DNA of 10,105 nucleotides. Origin: an uncultured Pseudomonas sp. (GTDB lineage Bacteria; Pseudomonadota; Gammaproteobacteria; Pseudomonadales; Pseudomonadaceae). Positions 1 through 9,573 of this stretch are shown here, one piece after another. The stretch lies in NCBI GenBank assembly GCA_946886875.1, contig CAMPJN010000113.1:1-10105 (forward strand), given 5' to 3'. How positions within the stretch are numbered: the stretch's first letter is position 1; each line of letters opens with the position of its first letter. A model generated the notes under the pieces. It was given only the letters and a program-made list of their open reading frames with translations. It was not told the origin of the DNA and did not search any database. A program made the translations under genes and the position numbers.

Positions 1-457
1 ATTGAAAACCGTCACGAGAGAAAAGCAAAAGTGGGCTAATCCTAGCGGAGCACCGCCTAAATTGCATCCGGTGTACCGATTAGCGTGGGATATGAGCCCA
101 GCCGTCGATTACGCTGGCTAAAACTCAACCGAAGCGCTATCATCGCCGCCGTTCGTACCAAGCTGTAAGTCAATTCGGCCTCGCGCCTCCTCGATGGTTT
201 CTGTTAAAGCCCGCATCCGACCCCAGGTCCGTTGCTGTGACGCTTTACCCCGACCCCACCCTGCTGACTGATCTGGCCGTCTCGCGCAAGCGACGACCCA
301 AGCCCGCCTCCGACGTACCGACCTCGCTAAACGACCGAAAATACTCGGAACTTTCGCGTGAAGTCCGGCTCCCACTAGCTAATCCCCTCGAGCAAACTCG
401 AGTGCTTGGAGCTTCATATAGCGCAATGACGCGCCTGCTGTTTTAGGAACACCGAAA
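1..457. other. Left-end stretch with no supportable gene
   Basis: No reading frame here has a credible start, ribosome binding site and protein-like composition. The frame beginning at base 1 stays open only to a TAA at 37-39, so it could be the last 12 codons of a gene outside the window, but nothing identifies it. The longer open frames at 118-375 (minus) and 237-446 (plus) are rich in Arg, Pro and Ser and have no convincing ribosome binding site. A CTCGAG-CAAA-CTCGAG element at 387-402 can form a 6-bp hairpin. The stretch is less GC-rich than the rest and may be decayed sequence or the upstream control region of the gene at 458. Confidence 0.5.
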
Positions 458-679
458 ATGCATACACAACATCAAATCCAGGACGCCATGCGCATCCTCT
501 CCAACGCCTTCGCGCCCTTCGCCTGCCATATCATGGCGACCCGAAAAGGCAATTTCAGTTTCACCATCGTCGACCAGACCGGCGTGGCCAAACACACCCA
601 GCGCCTGTATCCCGACCAGTACAGCAGCGAATGCCTGCCCCAGGTTATTGAGCGCGCACGCCAGTCGCTCAAGGCCTGA
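458..679 (+). CDS. Small protein of unknown function, possibly DUF3509-like (73 aa)
   Basis: This is a 73-residue soluble protein with no signal peptide or membrane segment. The ATG at 458 is preceded by AGGA at 445-448, about 9 bases away, which is an acceptable ribosome binding site. The protein has an N-terminal helix ending in NAFAPF (residues 16-21), then two beta-like stretches (CHIMATRKGNFSFTIVDQTG), a conserved-looking Arg after a short hydrophilic turn, and a C-terminal helix (LPQVIERARQSLKA). The same order of elements is seen in the protein encoded at 796-1080, so the two may be distant relatives. From memory they resemble small Pseudomonas proteins of the DUF3509 type, but this assignment is tentative. 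No function is known to me. An 8-bp hairpin follows the stop codon, and the next gene lies 116 bases downstream on the same strand. Confidence 0.7.
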   Translation: MHTQHQIQDAMRILSNAFAPFACHIMATRKGNFSFTIVDQTGVAKHTQRLYPDQYSSECLPQVIERARQSLKA

Positions 680-692
680 AGTCACAGCGCCA

Positions 693-718
693 TCGCGCAG
701 CCCTTTACCGCTGCGCGA
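693..718 (+). other. Intergenic hairpin between the two small genes
   Basis: TCGCGCAG (693-700) and CTGCGCGA (711-718) are perfect inverted repeats around a 10-base loop, 13 bases after the stop of the gene at 458-679. No T-run follows, so this is not a standard intrinsic terminator. It could stabilise the upstream mRNA or contribute to Rho-dependent termination. Confidence 0.5.
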
Positions 719-795
719 GCACTGGTCGCCAAACCGATCGAACTTAAGAGCGCAATAGGGGTCGAACCTGATCACCCTCAGGATGGAGTACGGTC

Positions 796-1080
796 ATGGA
801 AAGCAGAAATCGACAACTCGCCGAAGCCTTATTCGCCCCTCTACGTGTCACCTTCAGCTCGCCGCGCCCCGACGGCGGTATCGTATTGGCGCTACTCGAC
901 GCCAGTGACACCACCGCCTACAGCCGCGTGATCAGCACCGCCCAGCAGGATGCCGAATCCTTCGCCCAAAGCCTGGAAAATATTCGCCTGGAACTGGCCC
1001 TGCGCGCCGGCAATATTCCGGCAGACATGCGCAAAGCGTTGAAAGAACAGGACAGCGTGCTCAGCTACGAGCTGAGCTGA
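796..1080 (+). CDS. Small protein of unknown function, DUF3509-like (94 aa)
   Basis: This is a 94-residue cytoplasmic protein without a signal sequence or membrane segment. The start at 796 has GGAG at 785-788, 7 bases upstream. The layout is an N-terminal helix running into ALFAPL (residues 11-16), a strand-turn-strand region around SSPRPDGGIVLALLDASD, an Arg in AYSRVIS, and a long helix SFAQSLENIRLELAL. The C-terminal tail, about 24 residues, contains NIPADMRKAL. The overall pattern recalls the DUF3509 family of small Pseudomonas proteins. I cannot confirm this without a profile search, and no function is known. The gene ends 9 bases before a strong terminator, so its mRNA is well defined at the 3' end. 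It may be expressed with the gene at 458-679 or from its own promoter in the 116-base gap. Confidence 0.75.
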   Translation: MESRNRQLAEALFAPLRVTFSSPRPDGGIVLALLDASDTTAYSRVISTAQQDAESFAQSLENIRLELALRAGNIPADMRKALKEQDSVLSYELS

Positions 1081-1088
1081 AAAACACC

Positions 1089-1129
1089 AAAAAAGCCCCG
1101 CTTCAGTCGACCTGGCGCGGGGCTTTTTT
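1089..1129. terminator. Strong symmetrical intrinsic terminator
   Basis: Arms AAAAAAGCCCCGC (1089-1101) and GCGGGGCTTTTTT (1117-1129) form a perfect 13-bp stem with a 15-base loop. There is a T-run on the plus strand, and an A-run that becomes a T-run on the minus strand. It ends the plus-strand gene at 796-1080. In the other direction it can act as a back-up terminator for ffs, which is transcribed toward it. Confidence 0.9.
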
Positions 1130-1200
1130 GTTGCCCGCAGTTCCGCCACAGGCAACAAAGCATCGCGCCTGGCGCTCGGATCGATTCGTTTGGTATTTGC

Positions 1201-1220
1201 AAAACAGCCCGAACGGGCCA
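1201..1220 (-). terminator. Short terminator-like hairpin after ffs
   Basis: On the minus strand GCCC (1218-1215), loop GTTC and GGGC (1210-1207) form a short stem, extended by a G-T wobble. It is followed by G and TTTT (1204-1201). It lies 10 bases past the predicted 3' end of the 4.5S RNA. The stem is short, so read-through to the terminator at 1089-1129 is plausible. Confidence 0.5.
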
Positions 1221-1229
1221 AGAGATGGA

Positions 1230-1339
1230 GGCGACCCCACCAGCCACACCCCGGCACACAATGTCACCGCTGCGGCTGCTCCCTTCCAGGCCTGACCGGG
1301 TTCACGGCTGATCGTTGCGGGGGGACCGGCAGGGCCACC
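1230..1339 (-). ncRNA. ffs: 4.5S RNA (small signal recognition particle RNA)
   Basis: This is the RNA core of the bacterial signal recognition particle. It binds Ffh and directs ribosomes making inner-membrane proteins to FtsY. The minus strand carries the conserved domain IV: the stretch GGTCAGGCCTGGAAGGGAGC closely matches the E. coli core, with the GGAA apical tetraloop at plus-strand positions 1284-1287. The ends were set by pairing. The 12 bases at 1339-1328 (minus strand) pair with 1241-1230, using several G-U pairs, to close the terminal helix. The resulting length, about 110 nt, is close to the 114 nt of E. coli. The mature ends may differ by a few bases. A promoter lies upstream and a short terminator downstream. 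The gene is divergent from the HU-family gene. Confidence 0.92.
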
Positions 1340-1402
1340 ATAACGCAGCTCGCCTTGTTGCTGCGAGCCGCGCCATTGTACCGGCTTGTTTTGAACTTAC
1401 AA
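1340..1402 (-). promoter_or_regulatory. ffs promoter and 5' leader hairpin
   Basis: On the minus strand TTGTAA (-35, 1402-1397), a 16-bp spacer and TACAAT (-10, 1380-1375) form a good sigma-70 promoter. Transcription should start near 1368, giving a leader of about 29 bases before the mature 4.5S RNA. The leader can fold through GCTCGC (1368-1363) and GCGAGC (1353-1348), a perfect 6-bp stem. In E. coli the 4.5S precursor also has a 5' leader, removed by RNase P. The same processing is inferred here. Confidence 0.7.
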
Positions 1403-1499
1403 CCACTTAGCGCTGTTTGACCGCCATTGCGGCAGCGCCGTCCCAGAGCGGCTCGATGCAGCTGATTTATTCCGGGATCAATAGGTCGCAAGGATGTAA

Positions 1500-1568
1500 T
1501 GCCGGCCACGGCAAATCGCAGTAACCTGCGCGGGGCGTTTTTTCATTGCCCCCTCAACCCCCAAGGAG
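1500..1568 (+). promoter_or_regulatory. Structured leader and ribosome binding site of the HU-like gene
   Basis: Three small hairpins lie in a row. TGCCG/CGGCA is at 1500-1513 and CGCAG/CTGCG at 1517-1530. GGGGC (1532-1536) can pair with GCCCC (1548-1552) around a loop that contains six T. The G-rich arm plus T-run (1532-1543) looks like the right arm of a terminator without a clear left arm. The Shine-Dalgarno AAGGAG is at 1563-1568, 7 bases before the ATG at 1576. I could not identify a convincing -35/-10 pair between 1403 and 1500. Confidence 0.45.
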
Positions 1569-1575
1569 TAACAGC

Positions 1576-1854
1576 ATGGCCATGACCAAAGACCAACTGA
1601 TCAGCGATATCGCCGAAGCCACCGACTCGCCGAAAAGTACCATTCGCGCCGTGCTCGAACAGCTCAGCGAGATCGTCAGCGACGCCTTGGAAAACGGTGA
1701 GGAAATCACTCTGCCCGGTATCGGCAAGCTGAAAGTCAGCGAGCGCCCGGCGCGCACCGGCCGCAACCCGCAGACTGGCAAGGCCATCGAAATCGCCGCG
1801 AAGAAAGTGGTCAAGTATGTTCCGGCGAAAGCCCTGAGCGACGCGATCAACTGA
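1576..1854 (+). CDS. HU-family DNA-binding protein (92 aa)
   Basis: This is a small basic protein of the HU/IHF family. These act as dimers that bend DNA and help organise the nucleoid. The N-terminal helical dimerisation part spans about residues 1-45. A central ITLPGIGKLKVSERPAR strand region leads into the DNA-contacting arm RTGRNPQTGKAIEI (residues 60-73), with the DNA-intercalating Pro of the family at position 65. A final helix spans 83-91. The length is the usual 90-95 residues. The start at 1576 is chosen because AAGGAG lies 7 bases upstream. An in-frame ATG two codons later, at 1582, is possible but worse spaced. It is not obviously HupA, HupB or IHF, and is probably an additional HU paralogue. 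It converges on ligA with only 39 bases between the stop codons. Confidence 0.93.
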   Translation: MAMTKDQLISDIAEATDSPKSTIRAVLEQLSEIVSDALENGEEITLPGIGKLKVSERPARTGRNPQTGKAIEIAAKKVVKYVPAKALSDAIN

Positions 1855-1865
1855 TACAGCGGTTC

Positions 1866-1889
1866 GGCGGGCCAACTGACTGACCCGCC
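1866..1889. other. Hairpin between convergent HU-like gene and ligA
   Basis: GGCGGG (1866-1871) and CCCGCC (1884-1889) are a perfect 6-bp inverted repeat with a 12-base loop, placed between the two convergent stop codons. Neither strand has a following T-run. It may protect both 3' ends or assist factor-dependent termination. Confidence 0.45.
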
Positions 1890-1893
1890 AGCA

Positions 1894-4323
<2,430 letters not shown>

Positions 4324-4354
4324 TCATCCGGGCGGATCGAGGGGTAAATGCTAA

Positions 4355-4376
4355 GGGGGCGCAATTTGACGCCCCC
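4355..4376 (-). terminator. GC-rich hairpin just after zipA
   Basis: On the minus strand GGGGGCG (4376-4370) and CGCCCCC (4361-4355) form a 7-bp stem with an 8-base loop, beginning 9 bases after the zipA stop. The downstream bases TTAGCATTT are only partly T-rich. It is therefore at best a leaky terminator, or else an mRNA-stabilising stem between zipA and ligA. Confidence 0.45.
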
Positions 4377-4385
4377 CTGCCTGGA

Positions 4386-5210
4386 TCAGCGCTTATTGGT
4401 CAGCTGCTTGCGCTCGTACTCGACGATGCGCTGACGGTAATGCTCAATGGTTTGCGCGGTCATCACGCTGCGCTGGTCGTCCTTCAGCTCGCCGTTCAAC
4501 TCATGAGCCAGCTTGCGCGCCGCAGCCACCATCACATCGAAGGCTTGCTTGGGATGACGCGGGCCGGGCAAACCGAGGAAGAAGCTAACCGCGCGAGTAC
4601 TGAAGCCTTCGATATCGTCCAGGTCGAAGGTGCCTGGCTTGAGTGCGTTGGCCATGGAAAACAGCACTTCGCCGTTGCCGGCCATACTCTCGTGGCGATG
4701 GAAGATATCCATTTCGCCGAAACGCAGGCCGCTTTCCAGAATATTCTGCAACAGCGCCGGCCCTTTGAAGCCGTCGCTTTCACGGGCGATCACATTGATC
4801 ACCAGCACTTCTTCCACTGGCGGCAAGGCTTTGGCTGCTGGCTGGCTGGCGCTTACAGCGGTATCGCCGCCCTCGTCCACCGGATTGAGCAAGGTGGGAA
4901 CCGGCTCGTCCGAGCCCAGGTTCAAATCGCCCTGCTGTGGCTCACCCGTCCGTCGACGATTCAACTCGCGGGCGCTCATCGATGGCAGGTCCTCCTCATC
5001 CAGGGAAGGCTCGTGATTACGGTTGATAACCCGTGGCGGGCTCAACAGATCAGGATCGCTGCCATCGTCCGGGATATTGGCAAAACTGCGATCAAGCTTG
5101 AACTTGAGCTTACCCTTGCCACCGCGCATACGTCGCCAGCCATCGAAAAGGATGCCCGCAATCACAATAATGCCGATGACGATCAGCCACTCGCGCAGAC
5201 CGAATTCCAT
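4386..5210 (-). CDS. zipA: Cell division protein ZipA (274 aa)
   Basis: ZipA is an inner-membrane protein that binds the C-terminal tail of FtsZ and tethers the Z-ring to the membrane in gammaproteobacteria. A short periplasmic N-terminus precedes one membrane segment (about residues 6-24, [20 protein letters not shown]). A basic stretch follows ([14 protein letters not shown]). Next comes an acidic, Pro- and Ser-containing linker (about 42-130). The FtsZ-binding ZipA domain is at about 132-265 and includes [24 protein letters not shown] and [12 protein letters not shown]. At 274 residues it is shorter than E. coli ZipA (328), mainly in the linker. The ATG at 5210-5208 has AGG about 10 bases upstream and gives the expected membrane-anchored N-terminus. 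It lies between smc and ligA, the usual Pseudomonas order. A 163-bp gap upstream suggests it may have its own promoter. Confidence 0.96.
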   Translation of the reverse strand: MEFGLREWLIVIGIIVIAGILFDGWRRMRGGKGKLKFKLDRSFANIPDDGSDPDLLSPPRVINRNHEPSLDEEDLPSMSARELNRRRTGEPQQGDLNLGSDEPVPTLLNPVDEGGDTAVSASQPAAKALPPVEEVLVINVIARESDGFKGPALLQNILESGLRFGEMDIFHRHESMAGNGEVLFSMANALKPGTFDLDDIEGFSTRAVSFFLGLPGPRHPKQAFDVMVAAARKLAHELNGELKDDQRSVMTAQTIEHYRQRIVEYERKQLTNKR

Positions 5211-5373
5211 GAAATACCTAAACCCCTAATAAAATATTGTATGAACTAAGGGCATCCTGCCCTTGCTTCGCTAGTGCTGTAACGTCACGCCTCACTGTTT
5301 CCGCAGGCGTATGGTTAAAAATACTGGGCAATAAGCTAGCACGACGAAAGGCAAGTTTACACAGCCGCTCGTT
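5211..5373 (-). other. smc-zipA intergenic region with two hairpins
   Basis: This AT-richer gap holds two perfect dyads on the minus strand. ACGCCT (5310-5305) pairs with AGGCGT (5292-5287) around 12 bases. AAGGGC (5264-5259) pairs with GCCCTT (5253-5248) around 5 bases. A -10-like TACAAT lies at 5241-5236 but has no good -35 at the right distance, so a zipA promoter is only suspected. The hairpins lack T-runs and do not look like strong terminators. Confidence 0.4.
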
Positions 5374-8300
5374 TTAGCTCTCGACCATTGCCAATGCTTC
5401 CTCCACATCGACCGCGACCAGGCGTGAACAGCCCGGCTCATGCATGGTGACCCCCATCAGTTGATCGGCCATTTCCATGGCGATTTTGTTGTGGGTGATA
5501 TAGATGAATTGCACTTTCTCCGACATCTCTTTTACCAGGCGCGCATAACGGCCGACGTTAGCGTCGTCCAGTGGCGCGTCCACTTCGTCGAGCATGCAGA
5601 ACGGCGCCGGATTGAGCTGGAATATCGCAAATACCAGGGCCAAGGCGGTCAACGCCTTTTCCCCACCGGAAAGCAAATGAATGGTGCTGTTCTTCTTACC
5701 CGGCGGCCGCGCCATAATAGTTACCCCGGTATCGAGTAAATCTTCGCCGGTGAGTTCCAAATAAGCGTTGCCGCCGCCGAAAACTTTGGGAAATAGCGCC
5801 TGCAAACCACCGTTGATCTGATCGAAGGTTTCCTTGAAACGATTGCGGGTTTCCTTGTCGATCTTGCGGATGACGTTTTCCAGGGTATCCAGGGCTTCCA
5901 CCAGGTCGGCGTTCTGCGCGTCCAGGTAGCGCTTGCGTTCGGCTTGCTGCTGGTACTCGTCGATGGCCGCGAGGTTGATCGGCCCGAGCCGCTGGATACG
6001 GCCCGAGAGACGCTCCAACTCCTCCTCCCAGGCGCTTTCGCTGGCGTCTTCCGGCAGGGTCGCGAGCACGCCGTGCAAGTCGTAGTTGTCTTCGAGCAGT
6101 TGATCCTGCAGGGCTTTGCGCCGCACGGTCAGCGATTGCCAATCCATCCGCTGCTGTTCCAGCTGACCACGCAGCAACTGCGATTGTTGCTCGGCCTGGG
6201 TCCGGCGTTTTTCCGCATCGCGTAGCTCGCGGTCGGCATCTTCCAGGGCCAGGCGCGCCAGCTTAAGTTCTTCTTCGACGCCCATACGCTTATCGAGCAA
6301 CTCCTCGAGTTTCAGGCGCAGCTCTTCCAGCGGCGCCTCACCCTCCTCCAGGTTCAAGTTGAGCTGCTCGCGCTTCTCGTGCAGGCGTTCGGCTTGCAGT
6401 TCCAGGCGTTCCAGGGCCTGGCGGGTGGAATCGTACTGCGCCTTCAACGAGCCCATGCGCACGGCGAGTTGATGGGCATGGTCCTTGTGCTGACGGGCCT
6501 CCTGGCGCACCCGATCGAGGCGTTCGCGCAGGGCGTCGCGGCTGGCCAGCAGGGTTTCGCGCCGTTCGTTGTCGATGGCCATGGCATCCAGGGCGTCCTG
6601 TAATTGCAGGCGCGATTCACCCAGTTGCTCATGCTCGATTTCGCGCTGTTCGGTCAGTTCCGAGAGTTCGCTGTCGAGGCGGCGACGACGTAACGTCAGC
6701 TGCTCGACCTTGGCCTGACCGGCAGACAGCTGCGCTTTCAATTCGCCTAAAGTGCGGGCTCGATCCTGCAACTCGCGGCGTTGCTGCTCGCGCAGTTCTT
6801 CCTGCTGCCGCTGGCTCTCGCGCAGCGCCAGCAAGCGCTCATCGAGCAGCGCCAGCGCCGCTTCGCGCTCCTCACATTCCAGGCCCAGGCGCTCCAGCTC
6901 CTGGCCGCGCGCGAGTACACCGCTTTCAGCCTCGCTGGCACGGCGCACGCGGAGAAAATGCCGACCGACCCAGTAACCGTCGCGACTGATCAGGCTTTCG
7001 CCATCGGCCAACGCTGCGCGGCCGGCCAGGGCATCGTCCAACGATTCCACCGGCTTGACCTTGGCCAACCAGGGCGCCAGGTCGACACCGGCATCGACTT
7101 TATCCAGCAAGCTGCCGACGACCCGCGCGCCGCCTCTAGACGGGCTGACCAGGCGTAGATCGCCCTGACTCAAGCCGGCGAAGTCCAGGTCACCGAGATT
7201 TTGAAAAGCACTATCGTCGAGCAATACCGCTTGCAGGTCGGCGCCGAGTACGGTTTCCACCGCCAGCTCCCAGCCCGCTTCAACTCGCAGGCCTTCGGCC
7301 AGGCGCGGGCGCTCGTTGAGCCGTTGCTCGCGCAACCAATCGCCGGCACCTTTGCCAGGGTCGAGCGCCGCTTGCTGCAAAGCTTCCAGCGAGGCCAGTC
7401 GGCCGTTCAGGCGCTGCAGTTCGCCCTGCGCCTGCTGCTGGGCCTGGCTGGCCTGCTGCAGCTCGTTACGCAACTGCTGCAAACGCTCGGCCTGCTGTTC
7501 CTCGGCTAGCTGCAGGTCTTCCAGGCTAAGCTCACTGGCGGCGATCTGCTCGCTCAGTTCGAGTATCGCCGCGTCTTCAGGGTCGGCAGCCAGTTGTTGC
7601 GATTCTTCGCTGAGGCGCCGCTGGCGCTCGGCCAAACGTTCCAGGCTTTGTTCCAGCTGTTGAATCCGCGATTGCTGCACTTCGGCCTGGCGTCGCGGCT
7701 CGGCGCTGTGCTGGTTGAAGCCGTCCCATTGCTCCTGCCAGCCGTGCATCGCGGTTTCCGACTCTTCCAGCGCGGCGGCGGCTTCTTCCGCCGCCGCGGC
7801 GGTCAGTTCCTGCTCGGGTTCGAGCATCGCCAGCTCTTCACCAAGGGTGGCCAACAAGGTGCGGTCGTGGCCCAGGTGCGATTCGGTTTCCAGTCGGGCG
7901 CGCTCCGACTCACGCAGGTCGTCCTGCAACTGGCGCAGGCGCTGCTGGCCGTGCTGGATGCTCTGCTCGACCCGGGCGATATCGCCGCCGACGGAATAGA
8001 AACGGCCCTGCACCAGATTGAAGCGCTCGGACAGTTCATGATGGCCGTCGCGCAGGCGTTCGATACTGGCGTCGGCGTTGCGCTGCTCGGCGACCAGCGC
8101 CTCGAAACTGATTTCCTGGTTGCCGATCACCGCTTCGCGCTGGCCGACCTGTTCGTTCAGCGCCTGCCAGCGCAGGGCGGTGAGCTGGGCCTTGAGCTGA
8201 CGTTCTTCGGCCTTGTACTGCTGATACTTCTCGGCGGATTGGGCCTGGCGGTGCAGGCGCTCCAGTTGGCGCTCCAGCTCCTCGCGCAGGTCGGTCAGGC

Positions 8301-8877
8301 GCGCCAGGTTCTCGTGGGTGCGGCGGATGCGGTTCTCGGTCTCGCGGCGGCGCTCCTTGTACTTGGAGATGCCGGCGGCTTCCTCCAGGTACACGCGCAG
8401 GTCCTCGGGCCGGGCCTCGATGATCTGGCTGATCATGCCCTGCTCGATGATCGAGTAGCTGCGCGGGCCCAGGCCGGTGCCGAGGAAGATATCGGTGATA
8501 TCGCGGCGACGGCATTTGGTGCCATTGAGGAAATAGGTGTTCTGCGCGTCGCGGGTAACCCGGCGACGGATGGATATCTCGTTGTAGCCGGCATATTCGC
8601 CGGTCAGGGTGCCGTCGGAGTTGTCGAAGATCAGTTCGATACTGGCCTGGGTCACCGGTTTGCGGGTGTTGGAGCCGTTGAAGATGACATCGGTCATCGA
8701 CTCGCCGCGCAGGTTCTTCGCCGAACTCTCGCCCATCACCCAGCGCACGGCGTCGATGATGTTCGACTTGCCGCAACCATTGGGCCCGACCACCGCCGCC
8801 ATATTGCTCGGAAAGGTAACCGTAGTCGGGTCGACGAAGGACTTGAAGCCCGCCAGCTTGATGCATTTAAGCCGCAT
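5374..8877 (-). CDS. smc: Chromosome segregation protein SMC (1167 aa)
   Basis: SMC forms ring-shaped ATPase dimers that, with ScpA and ScpB, extrude DNA loops and compact and separate sister chromosomes. The N-terminal ATPase half has Walker A GPNGCGKS (residues 31-38). A long coiled coil follows (about 170-505) with dense Glu, Gln, Arg and Leu. The hinge spans about 515-655, including LAEGLRVEAGWELAVETVLG. A returning coiled coil spans about 656-1000. The C-terminal ATPase half has the signature LSGGEKALTA starting at 1069, Walker B FCMLDE ending at Glu1098, the D-loop DAPLDD (1100-1105) and the switch His in YITHNK. All key residues are present and the length is normal. The ATG at 8877-8875 has AAGGTG at 8890-8885, which overlaps the gntR stop codon. 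Translation is therefore probably coupled to gntR, 11 bases upstream. Confidence 0.97.
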   Translation of the reverse strand: MRLKCIKLAGFKSFVDPTTVTFPSNMAAVVGPNGCGKSNIIDAVRWVMGESSAKNLRGESMTDVIFNGSNTRKPVTQASIELIFDNSDGTLTGEYAGYNEISIRRRVTRDAQNTYFLNGTKCRRRDITDIFLGTGLGPRSYSIIEQGMISQIIEARPEDLRVYLEEAAGISKYKERRRETENRIRRTHENLARLTDLREELERQLERLHRQAQSAEKYQQYKAEERQLKAQLTALRWQALNEQVGQREAVIGNQEISFEALVAEQRNADASIERLRDGHHELSERFNLVQGRFYSVGGDIARVEQSIQHGQQRLRQLQDDLRESERARLETESHLGHDRTLLATLGEELAMLEPEQELTAAAAEEAAAALEESETAMHGWQEQWDGFNQHSAEPRRQAEVQQSRIQQLEQSLERLAERQRRLSEESQQLAADPEDAAILELSEQIAASELSLEDLQLAEEQQAERLQQLRNELQQASQAQQQAQGELQRLNGRLASLEALQQAALDPGKGAGDWLREQRLNERPRLAEGLRVEAGWELAVETVLGADLQAVLLDDSAFQNLGDLDFAGLSQGDLRLVSPSRGGARVVGSLLDKVDAGVDLAPWLAKVKPVESLDDALAGRAALADGESLISRDGYWVGRHFLRVRRASEAESGVLARGQELERLGLECEEREAALALLDERLLALRESQRQQEELREQQRRELQDRARTLGELKAQLSAGQAKVEQLTLRRRRLDSELSELTEQREIEHEQLGESRLQLQDALDAMAIDNERRETLLASRDALRERLDRVRQEARQHKDHAHQLAVRMGSLKAQYDSTRQALERLELQAERLHEKREQLNLNLEEGEAPLEELRLKLEELLDKRMGVEEELKLARLALEDADRELRDAEKRRTQAEQQSQLLRGQLEQQRMDWQSLTVRRKALQDQLLEDNYDLHGVLATLPEDASESAWEEELERLSGRIQRLGPINLAAIDEYQQQAERKRYLDAQNADLVEALDTLENVIRKIDKETRNRFKETFDQINGGLQALFPKVFGGGNAYLELTGEDLLDTGVTIMARPPGKKNSTIHLLSGGEKALTALALVFAIFQLNPAPFCMLDEVDAPLDDANVGRYARLVKEMSEKVQFIYITHNKIAMEMADQLMGVTMHEPGCSRLVAVDVEEALAMVES

Positions 8878-8888
8878 GTAAAGTCACC

Positions 8889-9548
8889 TTAGCGCCCGGC
8901 CAATGCCGCCAGCACCAGCTGGCAATTGCGCTCGCTGTAGCCGAGCAGTATCCGGCGCAGCAGCTGATGATCTCGCGCGAAGATCGCCTGCAGTAACGCG
9001 GCAAAAGTTTCGAGAAAATGTCCCATCTCGCTTTTACGACGCTCCAACGCCAAGTAATAGGTACGGCTGATGGCCGGCAGCAGGTTCTCCACGGTTTCCT
9101 GCAAATAGGGATTGTCAGCAAACGGAAAGGCGGCGCGCATGCAGTCGAAACTCTGCTCGACAAAGGCGACTATATCCTCGCGTTCCATACTCTCGCGCAG
9201 ACGCAGCTGGATCGCCAGAAGCGGCGCCAGATCGCTTTCCAAACGCCAGTTATCGACAACCGCCTGCCCCAGCAGGATGTATAGCTCGATCACCAGGGCA
9301 TACAGGCTTTTGACCTTATGCGGGGTAAGTTCGGCGACCTGCGCACCACGGCGTGGCGAGATCACGATCAAATGGCGGCGTTCGAGAGTCAGCAAAGCCT
9401 CGCGCACCGAACCGCGGCTGACGTTAAGCGCCTGGGTGACCTTCTGTTCCTGAATCCGTTCACCGGCCTTCAACTCACCACGAATGATGCGTTCTGCCAA
9501 GTGATGGGCGATCTGTTCGGCGAGGCTATCCGGCGCCTTGAACGTCAT
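8889..9548 (-). CDS. GntR-family transcriptional regulator, FCD-type C-terminal domain (219 aa)
   Basis: The N-terminal winged helix-turn-helix spans about residues 8-73. It shows the family pattern AEQIAHHLAERIIRGELKAGE, then LNVSRGSVREALLTLERRHLI and a wing, ISPRRGAQVA. The all-helical C-terminal part (about 80-215) matches the FCD effector domain in length and layout. However, the usual metal-binding positions are changed: the FH pair is Phe134-Asp135, the EH pair is Glu180-Thr181, and the last His is probably Tyr204. The frame stays open upstream to 9779, but the ATG at 9548 is chosen. It has AAGGA five to six bases upstream and gives a standard N-terminus, while the upstream extension resembles no domain. 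The gene is divergent from a likely xdhA and overlaps the smc ribosome binding site. It may regulate itself and perhaps xdhA, which is inferred from position only. Confidence 0.92.
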   Translation of the reverse strand: MTFKAPDSLAEQIAHHLAERIIRGELKAGERIQEQKVTQALNVSRGSVREALLTLERRHLIVISPRRGAQVAELTPHKVKSLYALVIELYILLGQAVVDNWRLESDLAPLLAIQLRLRESMEREDIVAFVEQSFDCMRAAFPFADNPYLQETVENLLPAISRTYYLALERRKSEMGHFLETFAALLQAIFARDHQLLRRILLGYSERNCQLVLAALAGR

Positions 9549-9573
9549 GATAATCCTTAGGCTCGATCTGACC

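Noticed and set aside
118..446. Overlapping open frames at 118-375 (minus) and 237-446 (plus)
   Set aside because: Their composition is rich in Arg, Ser and Pro with no recognisable motif, the ribosome binding sites are poor, and each overlaps the other. The evidence is not enough to call either a gene.
738..769. Direct repeat TCGAACTT / TCGAACCT, 24 bp apart, upstream of the gene at 796
   Set aside because: It consists of only two imperfect 8-base copies with no linked promoter, which is compatible with chance.
4440..5249. Plus-strand open frame of 269 codons opposite zipA
   Set aside because: It is the mirror of the zipA frame, and no domain is recognisable.
7594..8892. Long (432-codon) open frame on the plus strand opposite smc
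   Set aside because: It lies fully antisense to a complete SMC gene with all ATPase motifs. Its Leu/Ala/Gln/Gly-rich composition is that expected from reading GC-rich coiled-coil codons backward, and it matches no family I know.
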